Shown: piece by piece, positions 12,667 through 64,000 of the stretch
Layout: the number at the start of each line of letters is the position of its first letter
Position numbering within the stretch: position 1 is the stretch's first letter
Assembly: GCA_051294375.1 (NCBI GenBank)
Contig: CM119269.1
Location: forward strand, 1,566,537-1,630,536
DNA: 64,000 nt
Direction of reading: 5' to 3'
DNA from: Paraspadella gotoi
Lineage: Eukaryota > Chaetognatha
Notes under the pieces: model-generated
What the model was told of the DNA's origin: nothing
Databases searched by the model: none
The model's input: only the letters and a program-made list of their open reading frames with translations
Made by a program: the position numbers and the translations under genes

Positions 12667-12671
12667 ATGCG

Positions 12672-12677
12672 TTTATT
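12672..12677 (-). promoter_or_regulatory. Poly(A) signal AATAAA
   Basis: AATAAA on the minus strand (TTTATT on plus), 6 bases downstream of the TGA stop at 12684-12686. It sits inside a 16-base sequence that is repeated on the other side of the 10-N gap. Confidence 0.45.
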
Positions 12678-12683
12678 AGGTAT

Positions 12684-14380
<1,697 letters not shown>

Positions 14381-14868
14381 CTAATGGGGACATAAAGCAA
14401 CGGGACAACTCCGACGTTCATTAAAGGATCACGTTGCCAAACTTTTTTTGACTTTCAACGCTCAAACAATGATCAATCTAACATTTTAGCATGCTTCTGG
14501 TAAAATGAGAAATATTTTATAAAAGTTTCACAAAAATTAGGAGACGATGATTCCCTGTTTTTACCCAAATCAAAAGAAGCGCTGTGAACAGAAAAAATGA
14601 CAGCATTTTTTTGAGTTGTCGTTCTTTCTGTTAAATCGCGTTTTCACTGGAAACGATAAAGTTATTAAATTATTTAATTATTAAATTAATATTCACGCAC
14701 AGTTTTGATTTAAAGACTGGATGGAGCTCGTTTCGCTGGTAAATAAAATGCATTCTTCGTTCTTATTTTTTTTATACAAAGATTTTTCTCATCTCTTTTG
14801 CTCCTTTGGTCTTTTATTGTAACCTAATACGGTCGTGAATCACAATTCCGAATAAGTATACAAAAGAA

Positions 14869-14961
<93 letters not shown>

Positions 14962-15284
14962 GAGAGAGAGAAAGATACTTTTGTCCTGATAGTACCATTC
15001 GATAGAAAAACAGAGGAAGGGAATTTCTAGATTTTAACTGGTAATTTTGTTTAACAACATACGCTTAGTTTAATATAGTGATTTTCAATTATGAATTACT
15101 GAAAATGAATTCGTGAAAAATAACGCCCTGGAGATGTAAGGGTTAAAAAGTAACCGTGCAACGCACGAGGTGAATAATTGTGAGGGTCTCATTAGTTGTC
15201 GATTGTTTTAAAAAGGGACTTAACGCTTTTGAAATGCATTTGACTTAGATCGTTATTGTCACGTTAATGAAAGGGTAACACCTT

Positions 15285-15340
<56 letters not shown>

Positions 15341-15941
15341 CGAAATAATGACTTACTTTCTTGACTTAAAGACATTTCTTACCCCGTAAAATAATCGTAC
15401 CGATTGACGCTCCCGGCTGAAGGCAGGCTCGGTTTTTTATTTTGTTTCACTTTTTTAAATATTATAGTTATTATTCTGATAACATTACCGCTCTTTAAAC
15501 CAGTTTTATTTCAGTTTAAACAAATTCTGATAGATGATTATTAATTTAAAACGATTATAATGAATCTTGTATTATTGTAAAAACCGAGTTTCGTTTGTGG
15601 ACGCAATTAATCTTCGTAAAAGAAGAAACAGAGAAGAATTTAGAAAATTGTTCGTTTAAGAAGCGCGCCCAGGTAAAACCAATTAGGGGGAAGATTGGCG
15701 AGAAAATAATATAAAATATAAAAAGAAAAACCATTTCATAATCTAGATCATTATAACTTATAATACAAGATATTGACAATCATGTGGGACCACTTATTAA
15801 GTACCTCGTTTGAGGAAACAAAAGAATAACTAGATGGCAGCATAGCCGTGGTCTACCGATTAGGATTAAACAAATGAGCAACTGCCTTATAAAGTTGAAT
15901 AAATTGTTTCCAACGCCTCAAATTATCGCTTCATCCTCCAG
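14381..15941. other. Intergenic space between divergent genes
   Basis: Holds (GA)n at 14868-14972, (CT)n at 15284-15338, a possible 34-base minus exon (15383-15416), and a hydrophobic minus frame starting MVFLFIFYIIF near 15731 that is only suggestive of a signal peptide. No promoter element is recognised. Confidence 0.5.
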
Positions 15942-16250
15942 ATGCACGGAGGCTGGTTGAAGAACTTTTTCCCGAGCCCAAATACAGAGCGCGCCGAGCT
16001 CCACGCCGAGTCGAGCCCAGAGGCCGTCCGAATCGTGCCCGACCGAGCCCAAGATCCTACCATGACAGCGACGGGTTTGGGCCACGCCCAAGGCATCATA
16101 TGGGCCAAATTGGACCGGGCGTTGAAGCCGAGCCTGAAGCTCTTCTTCGTCATTCTCGCGGTGTCGGCTTTGTCGGCCGGATTCGTCTACGCCTTTGGCG
16201 ACCTTTTCAGACCTTATCGATTTCGAGGTGGGTGTGTTCGAGAAGATGGC

Positions 16251-16293
<43 letters not shown>

Positions 16294-16331
16294 CATGATG
16301 ATGACGACGACGACGACGACGACGACGACGA

Positions 16332-16363
<32 letters not shown>

Positions 16364-16487
16364 AGATGATGATGATGATGATGATGATCATGATGATGAC
16401 ATGATGATGATCATGATGATGACGACGACGACGACGACGACGACGATGATGATGATGATGATGATGATATGATGATCGCATGATGAT

Positions 16488-16521
<34 letters not shown>

Positions 16522-18552
16522 ATGCTAACGCAGAGGGAAGTCGTTACTCGTTAGGACTGTGGATGGAACTCAGCGCCTGGGATGGTGCGTTCCCCCTCTG
16601 AGTGAACGGGATTGGCAGAACGATGCTTGATGTGAGGCGGTGTGAATATACCGCCGCAATATCGTCAAACGAGATTTACATCTAGTAAGAACAGCGCGGA
16701 GGATAATTTTACCACACCGCTTATCCTCGATCCCGCCAGATTGGTTGACCGCCGTCGTTCCTCTAAAGAAACACGACGACACCGAGTTCGAGGCGCCCTT
16801 CTTCAGGAAACTCAACCTGAGATCGAAGACGCAGAGATTGACGACGTGCTCCTGGAGCGAGGGTGAGGACAAGGGGCGAGGCTCACTGGGCGCAGTATTC
16901 ACTCTTAACTATTCACTATTCAGCCTTTGGTCACCCTAAGAATCGTTAAATGTTGAAGGGAAAATCTCGTAGTTCGTAAATGAACCCCAGGACATGGAGA
17001 CCGGGACATTGGGACCAGGACATTGGAGACTGGGACATTGGAGACTGGGACATTGGGCCCAGGACATGGAGACCGGGACATTGGGACCAGGACATTGGAG
17101 ACTGGGACATTGGGACCAGAAAATTGGAGAGCGAAGGAACCGAAAGAGAAAATCTAATCATTTACCTCATTTTTAGGACTTTTCCTGTTTTCTTTGTTTC
17201 GTTTGTATCCTATTATGTATTTTGTATTAAATGTATTTTATTAGTGGATTTTATTGAGTTGTTTTTGGTGTGGTTATTGACAGTCGTTGATGCGTGGATG
17301 CATCCCTCGTTCAGGTCAACCCTTGTATCTCCCCGACGAAAACGACGAGCTGGAACAAATTGTGATCACGTGGATGAACGCCATGAATTTGACTTACTCG
17401 CTCTTCGCTGGGTCCTTGTTAGGTATGAACCAAATGGAATTGATGAACGATTGAATGAATTTAAAAATTAACAAATGAACGAATGAAACATTAAATAAAT
17501 TAAAAAAATTTTAATGAATGAGTCAATCAATAGAAGCATGAATGATTGAAAATTAAATATATACATAGATAAATAAATTAAAAAAAAAATAAAAAATTAA
17601 TGTATTTAAATTGGTAAGTAAAGAATTGAACTAATGAAAAATGAAGGAAATAAATGAGACAGAATGCATATGCAGTTGTAATTATTATTGGAGCACATAT
17701 GTTTCCCAATCCCCTCAGGCGCATATCGCCACCAGGGCAAAATCCCCGACGAAAATGGGATGGACATTTTACTTCCTGTTCCGCTCAACTTTGGCTGCGA
17801 CGCTCCGGACAACCCCACCCCTAATGCTGGAAAAAAACAACAAAAACAACAAAAACAACAACAACAACAAGGAAAAAACAACGCCACTAAGGCCGCCGGG
17901 ACCGTCGTCCCCGCGTCCGCCGTCTCATCTCGGCCGTCGGTCTGCCACGAGCCGATTCTCGACGGCGTGGTCCGCGAGTTCGAGCGCCGCATCGCCGACA
18001 CGCGGGCGCCGTTCACCGTCTCGCGTCACCTCTGGCGCGGAATCCGGTTGACGAGGGCGCGGGGACGCGTCATCGACAGGGAACTCCACGTCGACATATT
18101 AGTGATGGATGGGTGAGAGAGTGGGGTAAGGGGGGCTTGATGAAGTTGGGAAATGGAGAATGGGAATTATGCAGCAACGAGAGAACCGAGAAAATAATCG
18201 CGCGAAGAATGCTATAATTTGTATAAAATATCTTACTACTCGATTTGCTTTTAAATCCTAACCAACATTCTCCCTCACTCGCCCCCCTTTAATCGCGACA
18301 TGGCTGACGTTCAGCAACTCGTACTGGATGGAGCAATTTGTTAAGCCGACGTGCAAGTGTTGGTTTCGATCCATCTTCGCGCAGTGCGTCGCCGATCCCA
18401 TTGCCGCTCTCATGGAATATTCCAAGCAAACAAAGGAGCAGCTTTTGACGCCGTCCACCCAGGCGAAGGAGGGAAGAGCCGGGCGAAAGGACAGGAGCAA
18501 AAAGAATCCCTTCCATCCAAAATGGCGATTGAAGGTTAAAGTCAAGAACTGA
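15942..18552 (+). CDS. LicD/fukutin-like type II membrane protein
   Basis: Five exons: 15942-16227, 16740-16862, 17315-17422, 17719-18112, 18315-18552 (TGA), about 383 codons, with phases 1, 1, 1, 2 agreeing at all junctions. The ATG at 15942 follows a good acceptor (cttcatcctccag), so a 5' UTR intron is likely. Residues 1-65 are cytoplasmic. A single hydrophobic span (LKLFFVILAVSALSAGF) near residues 66-85 makes this a type II, probably Golgi, protein. Exons 3-4 carry the LicD-family signature AGSLLGAYRHQGKIP followed by DENGMDI. The C-terminal exon has the Pro-Thr-Cys and Cys-rich end (KPTCKCWF) seen in the fukutin/FKRP group. Known members transfer ribitol-phosphate or phosphocholine to glycans; the substrate here is unknown. 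A poly-Gln/Asn/Lys insert interrupts the domain. The first acidic cluster departs from the usual DxD-type motif. The final acceptor (gttcag, 18314) is a phase-based choice; the open frame also extends a few codons upstream. Confidence 0.78.
16247..16522. repeat. (GAT)n/(GAC)n compound microsatellite
   Basis: Alternating blocks of GAT and GAC trinucleotides in LicD-like intron 1. Confidence 0.92.
16528..16662 (+). repeat. Interspersed repeat family 1, 3' half
   Basis: Truncated copy inside LicD-like intron 1. It ends gaggcggtgtgaatataccg like the copy at 13322. Confidence 0.58.
16980..17116. repeat. Minisatellite, ggagactgggacatt units
   Basis: About nine imperfect 14-15-base units (gggacattgggaccaggaca) in LicD-like intron 2. 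Confidence 0.85.
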
Positions 18553-19425
18553 TTACGAGTCATTCGTTTTCTTCGGCTTAATTTTTAAAACGTTTCTTCG
18601 TCCAGTTAGACATTTGTGTATTACGGTGCGCTTTCATTGTTTTGAGTTTAGATTTCATATTAAAGTTATTTAGTAATTATATTATGCTTTGAAACTTTTC
18701 TAATTTAAAAAAAATACTGTAGATTCTAGACAGTTGAGGAAGCCACATGGTCAATTGGTCATGTATTTCTTAGGTTTGAAAGAAAAACAAAAAGTTTTAA
18801 GGCGAAGTTAAAAATAGGATTGTCTCATTTTTCTTTCTTTGGCGTCAGTGAACTAATGTTGATAGTTATCGGATTTCAGGGCTTCGGAGAATATTTATAA
18901 TTTAGCATCGTATCTAAGAAGTAAGTTGTACCTTTCTTTGGATCAAAAACCAATTGAAAATTTTCTAAAATTTTATTTAATAAATACGCAAACATGAAAC
19001 AACATCAAATATTTACCATAACTGAGGCTACAACAGTTGATTTAACTAAATACAGAGCTTCGCAAGGCCCAAATGATCCGTTTTAAAATAGCGCACGTGG
19101 AATGAAGATAAAGATCCGCTGAACGTCTTTAAAAAAAGAAAGAAAAAACCTCAAGGGAACATTCTGCACGCTCGAGTTCCTTAAAAAGTTTTTGAACAAA
19201 TAAATAAGCCTGAAAAAGGCATGAAAATCAAAAAGGAACCACGAAATAACCACCAAAAAATACCAACGTGAATATTTTTAAATATGCCACTAATTAATAA
19301 ATAAACAAAATTACAATAATGATTATTGTTAAACTATAATGAATGAAAAAAAAGAAAGAAATAAAGGGGTGTCATCGTCCGGATCCTTCAAAGATTTTGA
19401 TCATCTCGGAGATGGCGTCTTTGGA
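18553..19425. other. Convergent intergenic spacer
   Basis: Between the LicD-like stop and the ADAM stop. AT-rich. I see no gene or repeat. Confidence 0.6.
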
Positions 19426-61120
<41,695 letters not shown>

Positions 61121-61149
61121 CTGGAGAGAAAATTGGTGAATATATGTAT

Positions 61150-61182
61150 GGAGAAGAGAGAGAGAGAGAGAGAGAGGAGAGA

Positions 61183-61219
<37 letters not shown>

Positions 61220-61321
61220 AAGAAGAGAGAGAGAGAGAGAGAGAGAGTGAGAGAGAGAGAGAGAAGAGGAGAGAAAGAGAGAGAAAAGAGTGAGAGAGAG
61301 GAGAGAGAGGAAGAGAGGAGA

Positions 61322-61374
<53 letters not shown>

Positions 61375-61407
61375 AAGAGAGAGAAAAGAGAGAGAGAGAG
61401 AGAGAGG

Positions 61408-61444
<37 letters not shown>

Positions 61445-61500
61445 GAGAGAAGAGAGAGAGAGAAAAGAAGAAGAAAGAAAGGAAAGAAAGAAAGAAAGAA
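61150..61500. repeat. (GA)n microsatellite at a duplication boundary
   Basis: Long imperfect GA/GAAA tract. The second copy of the receptor region starts right after it. Confidence 0.9.
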
Positions 61501-61725
61501 ATGTCGCAAAGTAGATTTCATAAAATGTATTTTCACAATAAGTCCATAAAAGTCCAGTAAAACTGTATTTTGGACGGGCGACGTGGTTTTCAATGTGGGT
61601 CTAAAACATAACTCAAGAATAAAAAATAGACCAGTAAACGCTAGTGACGGGACAGAAAACCGACCGGTAAAATTGGTTAATTAATAAAGAATTGGTGACC
61701 TCGCGATCGACCAAAAAAAGTAAAA

Positions 61726-61812
<87 letters not shown>

Positions 61813-62496
61813 GCGAGGCATCACACTTTTTCCTCTGAGGAAGAAGAGAGAACCGAATATGATTCGGTCTAAGAGGCAGGAAAGGAATTTGACGTAAGAA
61901 AAGAGGAGATAAAAAGAGAACAGAAAAAACTTGGTAAAATAAAAACGAAAGATAAAAGCAGAGAATTGAAGAGAGAAGAAAAAGGAACAAAGCTGGGAAA
62001 AAACCTCGCGTAAACATTGAGAGAAGAAAAGGGAAAAAATAGAATGTGGACTGTGGAGTGTGGACTGTGGAGTGTGAAGGACGTGAGAAGCCTTTTGCGA
62101 GATTTTGCGAAGGCAAAGAGAGAAGACGTTTCACGCTAACCGGATACGAATGGTAACAGCGACCGTTGACCCCGAGGTCAAAGAAAAGGTTCGGGAATCG
62201 AACTAATGAGGTCGGGAACGTCGAGGGTCGCTGACCTTCCAAGTTGCAGAAAAGGAAAGAAAAAGAGAAGCGTGAAAAGTTATTTCATTTCTCTTATCTC
62301 GCTTAAAAAATATAATTATGATGAATCTTCGACTATAAAGAACATTTTTTACTCTACACTTCTTAATTACTTTCTCTAATCTCTCTTCCACTTCTCCTTT
62401 TTTTCCCTTTTCCTTATTTCCCCTTTCTCCTTTTTTTCCCCTTTCCTTTCGCCCCTTTCCCCTTTTTAACTCGGTCGTTTCTCCCTTCCCCTCCAG

Positions 62497-64000
62497 GAAT
62501 TAAGTCCGTTCAAATCCATTACTTCGTGAAGAAAAACGTGAGACCGAAAGGATTTCTGCTTCACTACCGACGAATCACGAGGGAGATGATGGTGTCGCAC
62601 GAAGGGGTGGAAGGAGGAGGGGGTGGTGGGGGTGGCGAAGAAGATAAAGAAAGCGGAATGGAGACGCGAAGGCCAGGCGAGTCGTTGTTGTTGTTGTCTT
62701 TTCAGTTAAAGGTCGTAATTGTTTATGTTTACAAGTGAGTAAACAAACAAATCCTTACAACGTTTCGCGTGACGTCATGAGCGCGTTGAATTATAAATCG
62801 AAAATGGCTGAAAGACGAAGTCATCAAGGCTCATGGCAGATGCAAGGGTTGTTGCGCAACGTAGGGGATTCGTGTTTTNNNNNNNNNNNNNNNNNNNNNN
62901 NNNNNNNNNNNNNNNNNNNNNNNNNNNNNNNNNNNNNNNNNNNNNNNNNNNNNNNNNNNNNNNNNNNNNNNNNNNNNNNNNNNNNNNNNNNNNNNNNNNN
63001 NNNNNNTTTAGTTTGAATCTATTTTTATTTTATGCGACATATCTTTTTTAAAAAATTTTAACTTCTTTTCGATTCGTTTTGGTTTAGTTTTGTTTCTTGA
63101 AAAAAAAAGTGATATATGTTACAATTCAAATTTTCCTATAACCACGAAAAAAAAACATTCAAAAGTTTTGATGGCCTAAAAACATTCAAATCCTGAACGA
63201 TTTCAAATCGCTTTCTCGATTCAGCCGATCACCGTAGCGCCCTCAGCGGCAGCAGCGGCGGCAGCGGCGGCAGCGGCGGCGGACTAAGAGGCGACGTCTT
63301 GATCGGCGTCGTTCTCGGCGGCGGCGCCCTTATTTTGGCGGCGGCGCTGGCGATCGTCGCCATCTGCTACAAACAGAGGAACAACTTGGAAAAGCGAAAT
63401 CTGATGTCCGCCCCTTCGATGGGTAAGTTCGCGGGTGAGGAAGCGGGGTAAGTCGTTAGAAGAATTCCGATTTGACTTTAACACCCTCCGCTCATCCACA
63501 CCCCCGTCCAACACCCCGACCTTTGCCACCCCCAGCTTCCTCTTACGGACTTCGGGCTGAATCCATCGGCTACAACTCATCTACCGCGACGACGACGACG
63601 ACGATGACGACGACGAATTCCGCGTCTCTGCCTCCGTGGACGATGGCGCTGCCCGCCATCAACAACCCTGTATTTGCCGAGGATCAGGGATTCTACAGGG
63701 TGAGTTAAATTAGAATACCATAAATATGTTTCGTTCCATTCTTCACGGGACAATCTCAATTCGAAATCCGTTTCACAGCCAAAAAAAAAACTTATTTATA
63801 AGATTGAATTTATCGAATTAATTAATCTCTTAATCTCCCAATATTTAGAGGAATCGACGAACATCGAAGCAGGGAGAACTTAACACAGACGCCGGTTACA
63901 GCCGGGGTGATCCTGAAGTCACTAGTTACATCCGCGGGAACCCAGATTCGGCGAGTTACATTCAGGGAAACCCCGAAGACGCTGGTTACGGTAGAACTGA
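62497..64000 (+). CDS. Receptor 3' half, second copy, runs off the window
   Basis: Second copy of exons 8-11: 62497-62676 (clean IKSVQIHYFVKKNVRPKG), 63225-63422 (Gly/Ser linker, clean TM, YKQRNNLEKR), 63536-63699 and 63849 onward. Phases are intact here (1, 1, 0), so it is the better reference for the tail. It lies 5' of the ADAM metalloprotease exon at 61014-61120, whereas the first copy lies 3' of it. Both positions cannot be right if there is one gene. Confidence 0.7.
62879..63006. other. Assembly gap (128 N) replacing a microsatellite
   Basis: In the left copy the same position holds a (CT)n tract of about 100 bases (56648-56750), so the gap is that unresolved repeat. Confidence 0.85.

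Noticed and set aside
16100-16481. Open frames of Met/Asp/His runs
   Set aside because: Products of the (GAT)n/(GAC)n tract in a LicD-like intron.

Overview
This window is nuclear DNA from an animal, most likely a bilaterian invertebrate. It has multi-exon genes with GT-AG introns, metazoan extracellular domains (ADAM, SUEL lectin, CUB, LicD/fukutin), a tRNA-derived SINE, and very dense simple repeats ((CT)n, (GA)n, (CGA)n, (CAT)n, (TTTA)n). I cannot name the species. The assembly is error-prone: there are frequent one-base indels, ten N gaps, and four places where the same locus appears two or three times. Reading frames therefore break inside exons that are clearly recognisable.

Regions, left to right. 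(1) 1-12.3 kb (+): one unrecognised low-complexity protein gene, present as three overlapping contig copies; only the third reaches a stop. (2) 12.68-14.38 kb (-): a small multi-exon gene whose splice phases agree at every junction. It encodes two related modules (Trp-rich segment, GKRD, then CX3C) that I cannot assign to any family. (3) 15.94-18.55 kb (+): a five-exon LicD/fukutin-like type II membrane protein, divergent from gene 2. (4) 19.43-61.12 kb (-): a long ADAM11/22/23-type gene. It has the end of a degenerate metalloprotease domain, then disintegrin, Cys-rich, EGF-like and TM regions and a cytoplasmic tail of roughly 850 residues. Its TM and first tail exons are duplicated in tandem (29.36-35.26 / 35.27-41.06 kb). 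(5) 49.8-58.2 kb (+): a single-pass receptor with SUEL lectin, CUB and TM regions and a tyrosine-repeat tail. It lies between ADAM exons on the opposite strand, and its 3' half is repeated at 61.5-64 kb.

Between genes and inside introns are SSR tracts, several minisatellites, three interspersed repeat families and an about 0.9-kb TTAA-flanked element with inverted termini. The ADAM and SUEL/CUB products look like cell-surface proteins, and the LicD-like protein is probably in the Golgi. Nothing ties the genes into one pathway. Function calls rest on motif recognition by eye; exon borders rest on splice consensus and phase continuity.
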